64,000 bases of DNA from Budorcas taxicolor (GCF_023091745.1 NC_068926.1:63176001-63240000); one strand, 5' to 3'; shown: positions 1-11,402, numbered from the stretch's first letter. Notes: generated by a model from the letters alone, not told the origin. Numbers and translations: made by a program.

Positions 1-215
1 CGTGGTGAGGGGTCTAACTCATTAGTATTTTCAGCCAATGGCTGTTAAAAATCTGGAAGAGGTTGCTAGTAGCAGGTTAGCAAGAACACACAAACACACA
101 CAAAGATCCCAAGATGAAGAGCTTAGGGGAATACCTCAAGCAAGGGGAATACCGAGCCAGGTCCAGGTCCAGTGCCCTATCATTGCTCTCACTGGCTTAC
201 ACCTGCCTCTCTCAC
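1..215 (-). other. SPPL3 intron 10, 5' part
   Basis: Sequence downstream (transcript sense) of the exon 10 donor. It holds a short CA-rich stretch near 85-105. No final exon, stop codon context or poly(A) signal of SPPL3 is recognisable here. Confidence 0.7.
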
Positions 216-325
216 CTTTAAATAGGCCATCGTGAGGAGTGGCAATAAGGTAAACGGCACCAAATAGAGAAGAGCAGGCTGGGCTGCTCGGTGAATTCGA
301 GACGCCACAGTCGCAGTGAGCAGAC
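216..325 (-). CDS. SPPL3: SPPL3 coding exon 10 (residues about 325-361; PAL motif)
   Basis: 110 bp with acceptor CTGCAG|GT and donor AAG|GTGAGA. Two bases complete Gly325 and the exon ends on a whole codon (Lys361). It encodes [15 protein letters not shown] and then the Pro341-Ala-Leu343 motif at the head of the last span ([21 protein letters not shown]). The PAL motif is required for activity in presenilin/SPP-type proteases and shapes the active site. The final exon (about 23 residues, cytosolic tail and stop) must lie left of the window. Confidence 0.96.
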
Positions 326-630
326 CTGCAGGGAGAGAAACGCTGGTGAGCAATGCCAAGCAGCCAGCCCGAGGGAGGAGAACCTCTGTCACCTGACGGC
401 TTCGCGGCACAGCCCTGAGACTGTGCAGCTCCGCTGTGACACTCCCTCCAGTGGTAGGGAGTGACATGCCCAGCTTGAGCAGGGAGAGAAACAGAGGGCA
501 GCACAGCTTTTTAAAACTTAGAATTCCAAGGACCTGTAAGTGGCCCAAGTCCCTGGTTCCAGGCCTCATTTCAGCCCCAAGTGTGCCTGGTCTCCCGTCT
601 CCCATATATACGATGACAGGTGTGTGGATG

Positions 631-846
631 TGCTAAGTTGCGTCAGTCGTGTTCGACTCTTTGGGACCCCATGGACTGTAGCCCGCCAGGCTCCTCCGTC
701 CACGGGATTCTCCAGGCAAGAATACTGGAGTGGGTTGCCATGTCCTCCTCCAGGAGAGCTTCCCGACCCAGGATGGAACCCGCATCTCTAATGTCTCCTG
801 AATCGGCAGGAGGTGGGCTCTTTACCACTAGTGCCAACTGGGAAGC
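631..846 (-). repeat. Bov-tA SINE in intron 9
   Basis: Reads on the minus strand as a tRNA-Glu-like head followed by a Bov-A unit; on the plus strand the recognisable parts are the GACTCTTTGGGACCCCATGG-type core and the CAAGAATACTGGAGTGGGTT segment. It is flanked by the 6-bp duplication TGGATG (625-630 and 847-852). Confidence 0.85.
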
Positions 847-1544
847 TGGATGAGGACAGACTTGGAGGCAAAAGACCTGGGTTCAAGTTCTAACCCTGCT
901 GCTTATGACGCCATGTGGCCCTGTACATCTCAAGCCTCAGGGCAGTGGCCCTGCCCCACTGGGAGCTGCTGGAGTGGAAATGAGTGCAGGCTAGGAAAGC
1001 GCCATGGAACTGTGCAGCGCTCCCTCAGCAGGAGGCACCGAGGTGAGCAAGGGGCTCCCCTCCCCTCGCTGTTGCAGCTCACGCAGGGCGGACACACAAC
1101 CGTCTCTACCTTCCAGCCAGAACAGAGCTGGCTAGAGAAGCACTAGCCGAGGGAGAGTCCAGGTCAGGGGTGGCGGAAGTGTCCAGGCAGATGAAGGGAA
1201 GTGTCTGTCAGACAGCACAGGAAACAGACGTGCCACCCATTAGACTCAGGCCGAAGATGTGATTACGCACACACACTGCTCCATCACCGTGGGGTGGGTC
1301 TTCTCAGCTCTGAGGCCCGACCACACTTCTACAATGTCCTTCAAACACACTATTACCGGGTAGGGAACGAGGCTGCTGGCCTCACCTCAGGGTCAGGAGT
1401 TTCCTTTCCCTTTGTGATTGTTTATAACAACGACTGGAGTGACTGCTCTTCTTCCTCCAGCATCTGCAGCTGCAAGATCTGGGAACTCCAGGGCTTGGAG
1501 GACAGTCAGGGAGGGGTTGCATGCAGCCTCCCAGGTCCTCTTAC
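847..1544 (-). other. SPPL3 intron 9, remainder
   Basis: A possible short MIR remnant (GACCTGGGTTCAAGTTCTAA-like) lies near 875-900. The rest looks like unique intronic sequence. The plus-strand open frame from 1201 overlaps exon 9 antisense and is not a gene. Confidence 0.5.
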
Positions 1545-1744
1545 CTACAAAGTATCCGATGAGGGTGCAGTGAAAGTAGGAAACCTTCTGCATGCGCCCG
1601 GAGATGTTGGCAGGTCCAGAGGCGCCGCAGGAGTCACCGTTGGCTTGCTTCTTGTAGTTGTCGTAACGCAGGACAAAGCACAACAGGAGTCCAGGCATCA
1701 CGATGTCTCCGATGCCCAACATAGAGAAGTGGCTGCCCGTGGAG
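1545..1744 (-). CDS. SPPL3: SPPL3 coding exon 9 (residues about 258-325; catalytic GxGD motif)
   Basis: 200 bp with acceptor TTCCAG|CT and donor TAG|GTAAGA. One base completes Ser258 and the last base starts Gly325. It encodes STGSHFSMLGIGDIVMPGLL, in which Gly268-Ile-Gly270-Asp271 is the second catalytic motif (GxGD); Asp271 pairs with Asp200. Then follow LCFVLRYDNYKKQ, a polar loop (ANGDSCGASGPANISGR) and MQKVSYFHCTLIGYFV, the next span. Two loop residues (Asn in QANG, Ser in GASG) differ from the human sequence as I recall it (Ser and Pro); the rest matches. The open frame on the opposite strand here is a shadow. Confidence 0.97.
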
Positions 1745-2479
1745 CTGGAATGCAGTGTCACACGTCAGGGGTTTCACGCTCCACAACCCCACTCCTCCTC
1801 CTGCTCTAGGTCTGTTCGCTTTTTAAGAAGCCAAAGAATTTATCTGACGCCTGATGGCAATCGCTACTGGTTTAACAGCACTAGCTGTTACAGGGGTGTG
1901 GAGACTGACGCCACTAGAGTACTGGAAGAGTGGTCTGCAGCAGCAGCGCTGTGGGACAGCACCACCTAAGTGGCTGCTGAAGTGTCCGTGCGGTGCTGCC
2001 ACCTCTAGAGATGTCGACTCACCATGTGTCACACATTCACTGCTGAGATTTCCAGTAAGCACCTGACTACTACCAGACATGGGAGATGAAAGCAGCACGT
2101 TAATTTTTCCAAGATTATAGTTCTAGGGACTCTGTAATTTTAGCATTAGCACATTTTTATAAATGTCTGAAAAGTAAAAAAAAATAAAAGACCCGGAGCC
2201 TCCTGTTAATTCCCTCTAGCCAACTTTAAACTGCAGTACAGCAGTAATGCATGGCTGTTTGATAACATTAATCAATTATTAAAAAGCTGCACCCGCATCA
2301 TTTAATGACCCATCTCTGGAAGTTGTCAGTACTCCTGTCCTGTCATCTGTAAGATGGAGATGATTCACAGCCCTTTCCTGGTTCCCATCGAATGCTGATG
2401 ACAACAACCACCAAGCAGGGACGGAGGGGCAGAGGAGGGTGGGGTCCTCACCCTCCCGAGATGAGCCCACCCGTCCTAC
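1745..2479 (-). other. SPPL3 intron 8
   Basis: 735 bp between exons 9 and 8. I recognise no repeat or other exon; there is a short A-rich run near 2176-2190. Confidence 0.7.
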
Positions 2480-2643
2480 CTAGGGAAGACCAGCTTTCCA
2501 GGCAGAGACAGGCGCGGGACATCGCGCCCGACGTTGGGCCCCAGGTGGAGCTTCCGGGATAGGACGTCAAGGGGATTGTCAGCCGGCTGCGTGGCCACCT
2601 TCACCATGACGTTGCTATTAAAGATGTAGGCGGAGAAAAACAC
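2480..2643 (-). CDS. SPPL3: SPPL3 coding exon 8 (residues about 204-258; luminal loop after span 6)
   Basis: 164 bp with acceptor TGGCAG|GT and donor TAG|GTAGGA. It starts on a whole codon (Val204) and ends with AG of Ser258. It encodes VFFSAYIFNSNVMVKVATQP, the end of the first catalytic helix, then a polar loop rich in Asp, Arg and Pro (ADNPLDVLSRKLHLGPNVGR) and the approach to the second catalytic helix (DVPRLSLPGKLVFP). This loop lies between the two catalytic aspartates. I see no difference from the human protein as I remember it in this exon, which suggests strong constraint, but I cannot align it here. Confidence 0.96.
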
Positions 2644-3115
2644 CTGCCAGGGGAGAGTCACCTTTACCAGAGGGAGCTGGAGGCACCCCGATCTCAGCAC
2701 CAGCCCTCTGTTTCTGAGAGCAGAGTCTCAGGGCTGCAGCATCAGGCTTTTCAGACTGCACGCTTTGAGGAAAGAGAAGATCTCTGCTCTCGTGTGTGTT
2801 GCAGATTTCTTCTCTCCACACCCAGAGAGCGAGCCCTGAGCGCAGAGCTGGCCATGCTCCAGGGTAGAGAGCCTTGCTTCTCTCCAGGGTAGAGAGCCTT
2901 GTGCTCCCTCCTCACCCAAGAGTCACCTCTACTCTGACAAGTCTCCATGCACAGAGGCCTGGAAGATGACTTCCAACCATGCAGTGCTGGCCTGGAGGAG
3001 TGGTCTTGGACAGGAGGGGCCCTGGCCAGCAGACTTGGGGTACTGAGTATATTTTCAGGAGTGAATGGTTCCAGTCAGACCCGAAGGAGAGCAGCAGCTC
3101 CGGGGGAACACTCAC
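2644..3115 (-). other. SPPL3 intron 7
   Basis: 472 bp, the shortest complete intron visible. A short local duplication is present: two copies of a TCTCCAGGGTAGAGAGCCTT-like unit near 2860-2900. No other feature seen. Confidence 0.7.
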
Positions 3116-3222
3116 CCAGAAGACATCGTAGATGAGAAGCCCTGAGAGAAGCAGGCAGGAGACCTTGAGGCTGGGCAGACGGACGAAGGCGATCATGGCG
3201 ACACAGAGACCCATGGCCAGGG
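3116..3222 (-). CDS. SPPL3: SPPL3 coding exon 7 (residues about 168-203; catalytic YD motif)
   Basis: 107 bp with acceptor CCCCAG|CC and donor TGG|GTGAGT. Two bases complete Ala168 and the exon ends on a whole codon (Trp203). It encodes [20 protein letters not shown] and the sixth span [15 protein letters not shown]. The Tyr-Asp pair at residues 199-200 is the first catalytic motif of GxGD aspartyl proteases; both residues are present. An in-frame ATG at the third codon gives the open frame a false start; translation comes from upstream exons. The intron to exon 8 is only 472 bp. Confidence 0.96.
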
Positions 3223-6067
3223 CTGGGGAGGAGACAGCGGTCAGAGCGGAGCACAGGCACAGCCTCCCTCCACACGCTCTTCAGCTCAGAAACCTAACAG
3301 AGCTTGTGAGGCCCTCAGCCCTACGCCCCAGGGGAGGTGCTTACACTCCTCTAGCGCAACGCCCACCTAACCCCATTCTGACCCCCTGGTATTTGGGAAA
3401 ACCCCTTTCTTCATGCTGGAGATGGTGGTCAGCTAAGACCCCCGGGGGTGTTTTGAATGATGAAGCTCTGGGCCAAGCCCAGCTCTCCCAGCTCTGTCTC
3501 CGGCCTCCCCACTACTTCACTGCACTGCCCTTACTCCCTTAAAGCCACACCCTAGACCACATCTTCTTCACTTCCTTAAGGACACTGTTCCAGTCAAGTC
3601 ACTCTTTTATGCTCATCCTCCCCACCTGGGTCAAAGTAAAGGGGACAAGACAGAACTGCTCAATGACAGGGTTTTTCATGACTCCACACAATGTCATCCT
3701 ATTGCTCATCTTCGAAGCTAGAAACGCTGCGCTCCTTTTCAACTTAACTCAACCTCCTCACGCATGCACAGGCTGCTGCTATCTGGGGTGCTCCTCTTTA
3801 CGTCCCTGCACACCTCGGTCAGAAGTCCCCGCACTTCCTGCTTCGCTGCGTGTATCCTTCCTGTTTTCTCTCTCCCCCACTTACGCTCTTCACTGCCCTT
3901 GTCAAAAACCACCCCCAGCCTCAAGTCACGAGGTCCCCTTGTCTGTGATGGACCACTTCTGACTGAGGAGGCACGACACACACAGGCTATGCCGCACGGG
4001 CCTGGCCTCAGGTCTCCTCTCGTTCCTATTCCTCCACCGACTCCTTCTCTCCGTCTGAGCTGAGCAATAACCTCTTTCCAACCATGCCAACCAAGTCTTC
4101 CCACCAGACTCCCAAGTTCCATGTTTGAAGAGGCAGCATGCATCCCATCTGACTACTTCAGAGAAGGTTCTCAGCACAAGTACGTTCAATGACAATCATG
4201 CCCACCAACTGAATAGCGCCACCAGCCGGTCACAGCCCCAAAACACTCTCAAGTATTTGAGCTGCCCTTTCTTCTTCATTCTTTCATTCAAGTCATCCTT
4301 AAAAAAATCTTACCTCCTCTTCTGGGTTCTTCTAAGGAACAGAGGTGATAACTTTCCCTCACTGCATGCTGCCTGAGAAAACCCAAGACTTTCCCTAATA
4401 GATTTACCAACAGACTTGACTTCTGGTTAAATGTAAATTAGTCAAAAATGTTAGAGAGGTAAATTATTAATCTTTGCTGTTTAGTTACAATTATTTCTAA
4501 TATACTATTGATAGAATCTCTATCACCTTCTCTTTCTCAACCAGGAGGGCCAGAAACAAAGAAAAGGAGGCCAAGCCAAGCTGCAATGTTCTCTAAAAGG
4601 ACCGTGTGACCTGGAAGGCCTTAAGCAGCACTCACATCCAAGACAGAAGCTTCCGGAAAGCTAATCTGGACGTGGACCAAGCGCCAGAGTCTAGCATTTT
4701 AAAACAAAACCAAACAAAAAAAAGATGAGTTGCTAGATTTCTGGGATCGAGCATTTTCTAATCCTAGGCAAACAGCAAGAGCTATAAAATGAGACATCTG
4801 TCTGTCAGGGCTCTTCTAGGCCCTGAACTGCTCAGGGGAAGTAGAGTATGAACCTGGCTCAATGGTCCTTGAACATGAGGAATGTGTGTACAAGATTCAT
4901 CAGCCTTTGTAACATACCACACCACTTATTGGTCAAATTCTTTCAAGTCCTTCCAAATTTAAAAGGTTAATTTGTTAAGAGTAGGAAACTGAATAGGTAA
5001 AAAAGAAGCTATAGATTTTGTTCAAGAAAACTCTGTAAAGTACCTTCTTAATATTACTGCTTCTCAGAATAACTCTGAAAACAAACTTCATGCCTCACTC
5101 TTTAAAATAGCTACATTTATCATTCTGTTTTCACTGTAAATTAACTTCAAAGAACAGGATTTAATTGAAAAAAAAAAGCACACTCATTTAAAAGAAATCC
5201 ACATTATCACTATCTACAAAATGATACCTGATTCTGCACAGAAGTCTGGAAAGACAGTTTGCATGTCAGGGGAGAACATATTTCAGAATGTTACAGATGC
5301 GTGGCTAGCAAGCTAGCTTTTCTTTAACAGCAGAAAACAAGTCACATACACATCAGACAATGATACATATGAGACACAAACAACTAAAAGCTCAAAGGCT
5401 CTCTCTCTTTTTTAGGGAAAACTGTAAGCTTGGTCACAGGGACAATTTAACCAGTATAACCAGTAAGAGATCCTCATCATTTGGGGAAGTAGCAAAAATG
5501 ATAGAAAATGATATGTTTACAAGTTAGGGCCACTAAGGGTTTGGGGAGCCTAGATGAACACTAAAAAAAATTTTACATTTCACAATGAAATTTGTTTCTG
5601 ATCTTGGTCTCTGGGAAAATAAAGCTTGCCCTTTATAGCCAATTTGTACTGACTCAAGTCAGGAGGCAAGAATCCCGTGGTGAGATGGCCCCGTCCCTGT
5701 CGAACAGCGTGTGGAGAGCCGCTGCCCCCACTTTCCTACAGACAGTCTGAGAGGGCTCTCCCCACCCTACCTGCGGCCGTGCGGTGAAGACCATTCAGCT
5801 GACTGCTCTCAAAACTGAGCTTCAGAAGGCTGTGCAAATCAATTTATCTGGAAAAGAACGTCACCTTCCCTCATGCCAACCTCTTGTTTTTTAGAGGCAC
5901 ACTACTTTGGTATTTTCCTGTCCTACGTAATGCTCGAGGAGAGGAGAGAATGGAGTATGAAGGACACACTGCTTGCTGTTTTGAGGTACCTAATCTTTTA
6001 AAAACTGGGTCAGCAGCTTAGTAAACTTCAAATCCTCAGCAAACCCTGTAAACAGTATTATGTGTGT
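3223..6067 (-). other. SPPL3 intron 6, upstream-repeat-poor part
   Basis: Pyrimidine-rich on the plus strand over 3560-4320 with several open frames, none resembling a known protein. The rest is AT-rich intronic sequence. I recognise no dated repeat. Confidence 0.5.
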
Positions 6068-6073
6068 CCAGTT

Positions 6074-6286
6074 GTCGTTTAGTTGCTCAGTCGTGTCTGA
6101 CTCCTCTGTGGCCCCATGGACCCTGTGTGACCCCTGTCAGGCCCCACTGTCCATGGGATTTCCCAGGCAAGAATACTGGAGTGGGCTGCCATTTCCTTCT
6201 CCAGGGGATCTTCCCAACCCAGGGATCGAACTCATGTCTCCTGTGCTGGCAGGTGGATTCTTTACCACTGAGCCACCTGGGAAGCC
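6074..6286 (-). repeat. Bov-tA SINE in intron 6
   Basis: Minus-strand Bov-tA: on the plus strand the AGTTGCTCAGTCGTGTCTGA segment starts it and the tRNA-like head with ATCGAACTC and CCACCTGGGAAGC ends it. Flanked by CCAGTT (6068-6073 and 6287-6292). Confidence 0.85.
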
Positions 6287-6292
6287 CCAGTT

Positions 6293-7494
6293 CCATGGAA
6301 GCAGAGCCACCGACAGTCTGGAGTGGGATTACAGAGATTACAGAGAGCCTCAGACTACCCAGGGGCTAGAGGCTCCAAGGTTGTTTAAGCATCACCATCA
6401 CCACACCAACTCTGAGTGCCAGGATGGAGACTAACCAGCCCCAGGCAGGTGACTGTGGTTTCCAGAGGTCTAGGTAAAACTGTAGTGGTTGGAGCTTTCC
6501 TCTGTGTAGATGAACTTAGGGGTGCCATTTATGGGAATGGGCTCTGTCATTTAAGGACATCATCATAGAACATTTTCTCTTAATATGTAGCTAACAATCA
6601 TCCAAACTGTCAATTTATATGGGACTGAAATAATTCAGTTTAGATTTTAACCAACTAACCAACCTTTCCATCAAGTTTTTGTTCAGAAGTAGTAGAGGAG
6701 AAATGTCTGTTTGCTTCCTCATCAGGCAGCACTGGACTAGATGAGATTAAAGCGCTATAATCACAAAAGCAGCTCTGAGACTGACTTACTGACACTACTC
6801 TAATCAGTAACAGGACCAACACTCCTCAATTTTCTACAATACATATTTTAAAGAGCAATTAGGTTCTATTAAAGTCTTTCAAAATCACCTACATGCTCAA
6901 TTTCAATACTGCTTTTGGTTAACAAATCAGCCCTTGGAAGGAATCAGGAGTTAATGTTAGGAAAAGTCAAATGCAGGTTAATGGCTACATTACAACTACA
7001 AACTTCTAGTCTCTATAAAACAGTTCTTACCCTTCTGCTATAATCTGGCAAAGCCCTGCTGTGACTTTGGATGGAATTTCTTCTTCTCGACTTATTCTTT
7101 ATCAACCTTCAGAAGCACTTAAGTTATCAACCACCAATCCACAAGGAAAGCACAGATACTTGAATCTGGGAAATTTAGCAGTTCGATAAACCACTTAAAA
7201 ATTCTAAACACTGCACTTCAGAATGCATATTTATATGCGCAGTGGGTATTCAAGTAGTGAAGCAAATGATCATAGTTATTTTTTTTTTTTAATCAGGCAA
7301 TGTATGGCACTACCACAAGAAACCAAGCCTGTCAGGAAATCAGTCTGTCACTACACAGACTGGGCCGGGTGATCGAGACTCTGACTTCCTATGGAGTCTG
7401 TATGTAAGTCTAAACTGCAACCTCAAGGAACTGCTTTTGAGTTCCCATTCTTGGTCTATGGTAGGCACTTAAAAAAAAAAAAAAAAAGGCACTC
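6293..7494 (-). other. SPPL3 intron 6, AT-rich stretch
   Basis: No recognisable repeat apart from a T10 run near 7279 and an A17 run near 7471-7487. The A-run lies just before the LTR-like block that follows. Confidence 0.4.
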
Positions 7495-7950
7495 AACAAC
7501 AAGTATGACAGCAAGTATGCAGAGTCATATCCCAGGCTGCAGGTGCGAGGCCTTGTACCATGGCCACAGAAGCAGAGCCCAGAACCAAGGTCACCTCCAA
7601 AGCTAACTGATCCCCTTTGTAACCGTTGCCAAAAGCCCCTGATCATCACTATCAGGCTTCCTGACTCCCCATTAGGCAAAGATGCCCATTCGAGTAAACA
7701 CCCTGTAGCGCCCCAACCTGTCACCTAATGCCAACCTTCTGGCAGGAAGTTACTTTGTCTTCAGGCTATAAAAATTGGCTCTTAACTCACAAATACTGTC
7801 AACTCTCACTGGTCTGTCCAGAGGTCTGCCCACTGTGCTCACAGTGCCCACAGTATCTCTGCTCTTTGTTCTTACTACACTCCTTCCCTTCTGAGATGCT
7901 GTGTGTCTGGAAATTCTTTTCTGACCCGCACCTGGACAGCCTCAAATATA
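7495..7950 (+). repeat. Probable class I ERV solo LTR remnant
   Basis: Contains a good TATA box (GCTATAAAAATTGG near 7765) followed about 60-170 bases later by the segment CTGCCCACTGTGCTCACAG and the block TTTTCTGACCCGCACCTGGA, an arrangement I associate with gammaretrovirus-like LTRs. No clear poly(A) signal, ends or target duplication could be fixed. No viral coding sequence is present. Confidence 0.35.
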
Positions 7951-8589
7951 TACAAACAAATTGTATAAAATCCTAAGCATGTATCTTTAACGTTTCACAG
8001 ATTATCACCGGCAGAAACAGCAATTTGGCTTCAGATGTGCAGTTCTGTGGATGTGCACAGGAACCCAGGCATGTAGAGCCACCCCCACACTCAGCAGAGA
8101 GCAGTGTGCCACCCCACAGAAGCCCTGTGCCCTTCCTTCACGGTCACACCCTGCCCTGTGCTGAGACAGCACCGAGTGACAGCTCCGCTGCAGGTGTGCC
8201 GTCCTCCGAGCTGCGGGGACACGGTGCCTGGCAAGAAGAGGAGCCCTCAGACCTGGCAGTGCCTTCAAAGAGCTCTGCTCCAAGGCCTGGATTAGCCTTG
8301 TGGCTGCCTGGAATGGGTTAGAAGAAGTGCCACCCATACCCATATCTGCCTTCCAAATTCCCCCCTTTAAAAAATTCTTTAGATAGTGCTGATACACATT
8401 ACGACATGGATGAGCTAGAACAGTGTAAAACTGGCTGTAGCATTTCAACTTCCTTCCCTTCTGAAACACCAAAAGAAAGGAAAGGGTGAACAGACTTCGT
8501 GGGGCAAGGCAGTTAGATAAAATCTCATGAGATTAGTAAAGTGAGCTGTGAAAATGAGAGAAGGAATGAATGAAAAAGGAGGTGAAGAT

Positions 8590-8755
8590 GGTTACAGGGT
8601 CTTAAATCAAGAGACTAAAAAGGTCACTTCTCTGAAATTCTTTCCTCTTCTGTAAAATAAGAACAACAACAGTACCTACTTCAAAGACTTGTTTTCAGGA
8701 TTTTATGAAAAAATGTAAAACAGCAGCTCAATGTTAGCTATTATTACCCTGTATA
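8590..8755 (+). repeat. MIR remnant
   Basis: Diverged MIR pattern: a CTTTCCTCTTCTGTAAAATA block, then AACAGTACCTACTTC, then a trailing part with AGCTCAATGTTAGCTATTATT. Confidence 0.6.
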
Positions 8756-8870
8756 TAATGATATAGACATGTACTTATATCAATACACTATTATATATTC
8801 CTCATATTTATATAATATGGATATATTATAGTATAATCCCATTTATATTAAGAAAGTACAAAAATCTGTA
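8756..8870. repeat. AT-rich low-complexity stretch
   Basis: Dominated by TATA/ATAT words (for example TATATTCCTCATATTTATAT). Confidence 0.6.
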
Positions 8871-8874
8871 CTCC

Positions 8875-9330
8875 ATTTCTCACAGTAGCATTATTCACAA
8901 CAGTCAAAAAAGTGAAAACAACTAATGAATGGATATATAAAACTGATGCATTTATAAAATTAAACAATATCTGGCCATAAAAGGGAACAGAGGAGTGCTG
9001 ATGTATGGTATAACATGGATGAACCTTGAAAACATTATGCTAAGTGAAAGAAGAGACAAAAAAAGGTCATATATGATGTCACTTATGCAAAATGTCTGTA
9101 AGAGACAAATTCACTGAAACACAAAGTAGACGAGGGTGTGTCTGGGGCTGGGGTCGGGCAACCGGGAGGTGACTGCTAATGGGTGTGGGTTTTGGAGGGT
9201 GGGTGTTAAACTGCTCTAAAGTGGTGGCTGCCCAACTCTGATCATACTGAAAACGATTGAATTGTACACTTTAAATATATAAATTGTATGATATGTGAAT
9301 TACATCTCAAAAAAGCTGTTATTAGAAAAT
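8875..9330 (+). repeat. L1 3' end (old, L1M-like)
   Basis: Matches the L1 ORF2 end and 3' UTR pattern: AGTAGCATTATTCACAACAG, AACATGGATGAACCTTGAAA, ATTATGCTAAGTGAAAGAAG, ending in TTACATCTCAAAAAAGCTGT. It is antisense to SPPL3, about 170 bp from exon 6. Confidence 0.85.
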
Positions 9331-9499
9331 ATCTTAAGAGTGTGGGTAAAAACTGATACAAAACACCATCTCTGGACACCTAATAATTCACAGTAATCAG
9401 AAGTAATGTATTACTAAAACACAGAAAGTAGAGGAAGAGAGGACAAATTTAACCATAAACGATATTACAATTTGAACTTGTCACCCAGTAGTTACTTAC

Positions 9500-9612
9500 C
9501 ATCCATGAGAAGCCAATGGCCAGTGAGAACCCAGATGAGGACGAGCATGACAGACAGAGAGAATGACAGTAACTCAGCAGCAGTGAAACGTCCACAGCAA
9601 CCAAAGGAAATC
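9500..9612 (-). CDS. SPPL3: SPPL3 coding exon 6 (residues about 130-168; spans 4-5)
   Basis: 113 bp with acceptor TCCCAG|GA and donor ATG|GTAAGT, the strongest donor of the set. One base completes Lys130 and the last base starts Ala168. The product begins ISFGCCGRFTAAELL, a Cys-containing loop, and continues into SFSLSVMLVLIWVLTG, a hydrophobic span, ending HWLLMD. A 6.3 kb intron follows before exon 7. The frame is intact. The long open frame covering this interval on the same strand is in a different phase and is not the coding one. Confidence 0.94.
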
Positions 9613-10506
9613 CTGGGAAACATACAACATTGACTGGACTAACAGACAGTAAATTATGTTCAGTAAGCAAACCCTCCTTTGGTTCTTCATGATTAGAATC
9701 TGTGATGGCCAGATTAAAGTAGGAGGCAATACCGAGATACCCAGAAATCCAAAATACCCAAATTGCTTTGGAAGAAACTATAGAAAGTTCAGAAGGATTA
9801 CATTTCTGCACCCATTAGATAATGTACCTTTTATCCCAGATAACCAACATGGGTATTGAGAAGTTTAAAGTGATAATATCAATATTTGAAAAATCTAAAT
9901 ACAGAGAAATTTCTAATTCTTATGAGGAAAACAAAATGAGCAAAGTCAACAATTCAATTCATTAACCAAAGATGAATAAAATTAAGGTAGTCCATCTATT
10001 TGGTTATCACTAATTCCTGGGGAAATCAGCCACCACAAGCGACTGATTTTCTAAGAACATATGCATCTCCATTAGCACAGCACTTTGTTTCCAAGAAGCA
10101 ACAGGTTTAGGAGTTAAGGTGTGAACACTGGAATTAAACCTAAGCGGCTAGTATATATCTAGGTCATCAAAGACAAAAGGGAAAGAATGTCTGAGTCAAG
10201 CACTATTTTCATATTCTATTAACAAGTAAAGGGATAAAAAAAACTGCTCATCTTTAAATAATCTAAGCAAGGAAGCATACTGCAATGACTCTGACTTCCT
10301 AAGATTTGTTTAGATTTCCTCTGCTATGAGAAGGTGCAAAAAGAAGTATCATTTTCCAGTTTTAAAAAATCAAACATCTCATTTTCTAGCCTCCTGCCAT
10401 TTTCGTGCTTCAGTCAGTATCAGAAAATGTGCTCTTAATATTGCTATCACGCACGAAGAAAAAAACATACACACTTATAGTTTAGAGGAAAATCCCAAGT
10501 CCTTAC
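9613..10506 (-). other. SPPL3 intron 5
   Basis: 894 bp, AT-rich, with no recognisable repeat or extra exon. Confidence 0.6.
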
Positions 10507-10585
10507 TTGTTCTGAGGTGAACAAGGCCTCGTTAAATACTGGCACATCGGGAGAAGAAGAAAAGCAAAAGCTATCGTTGCAAGAA
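10507..10585 (-). CDS. SPPL3: SPPL3 coding exon 5 (residues about 104-130; third membrane span)
   Basis: 79 bp with acceptor CTTTAG|TT after a pyrimidine-rich run, and donor CAA|GTAAGG. The first two bases complete Val104 and the last two start Lys130. It encodes [17 protein letters not shown] (end of span 3) and then a short cytosolic/luminal turn, TRPCSPQN. Any longer open frame at this position is in another phase and unrelated. Neighbouring exons lie 0.8 kb (exon 4) and 0.9 kb (exon 6) away, so exons 4-6 form a compact cluster. Confidence 0.94.
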
Positions 10586-10883
10586 CTAAAGAAAGAAAAT
10601 GTATCGTTAATTTTTTTGTTGTTTAATGTTTTACTAATCATAAGAAACATGGCATGACTTACAGAAATAATGACTGCCTACAACAGTTTCCTCCACAAGT
10701 GCATACAATAATATTAATTAACTAGAGAAAAGAACAGTGTCCTTCTTTAGCAGCGCACAGATAAACTCTTTGCATTCCTGATTTGAGGTAGGGGTAGCAC
10801 TGGCAGGTTTTCTCTCTCTCGTCTATCTAAACAAGAAATGATAAATGGCAGGCCAGAGCATGATCTAACAAGGCTAGCATTTT

Positions 10884-10929
10884 AAAAATTAATTTATTTT
10901 AATTGGAGGCTAATTACTTTACAATATTG
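10884..10929 (-). repeat. Ultra-short L1 3'-end insertion (46 bp)
   Basis: On the minus strand it reads as the extreme 3' end of a ruminant-type L1 (the same TTGGAGGCTAATTACTTTAC motif occurs, on the plus strand, in the L1 at the right edge of the window), followed by an A-rich tail. It is flanked by a perfect 14-bp duplication AAGGCTAGCATTTT at 10870-10883 and 10930-10943. Confidence 0.85.
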
Positions 10930-10943
10930 AAGGCTAGCATTTT

Positions 10944-11402
10944 GATGTTTTACATTGATACATGTCCACCATCAATCATCTTGAAAACTGATCAGATAGG
11001 TGACAGTCGAATTACTGTGATTAGCTCTCAGTGTTTCTATCTGCAGAAACATGCATGGGTAAGGGCTGCCAACAACCACTCTACCAAACTGGACCTTCTG
11101 GTAACTTATCAGACAAGGAGTCACAGCCAAAGCAATTCTGCTCTGGTGCCACAAAGTTCTTGAGTTTTTAACCCCTAGCTTTTCGTCCAGACTGAGTTGG
11201 CAAGTTGGAACTGATGACAGAGGTATCAAGTGGTTCAGGGAGGGGTGGGGAGGTTGGGGAAGGCAGACTTAGGGAGAAAGAAGACTTAGGAAGAAAAACT
11301 TGCAAAAGAGTGGTATATAAATCTTAATTTTTGAATGGTGATTTTTAAAAACGTTAAAAAGTTTCCTTTTAAGGTTGAGACTAGATAGCAGAACTCATTT
11401 AC
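10944..11402 (-). other. SPPL3 intron 4, remainder
   Basis: Apart from the 46-bp L1 scrap, intron 4 (10586-11402) appears unique. There is a G-rich patch at 11235-11280. Confidence 0.5.

Noticed and set aside
1..215. Last SPPL3 exon near the left edge
   Set aside because: No sequence encoding the expected C-terminal tail is present before position 216 on the minus strand; only intron follows the exon 10 donor.
1201..1809. 202-codon plus-strand open frame
   Set aside because: It runs antisense across SPPL3 exon 9; it is a shadow of constrained coding sequence with no product I recognise.
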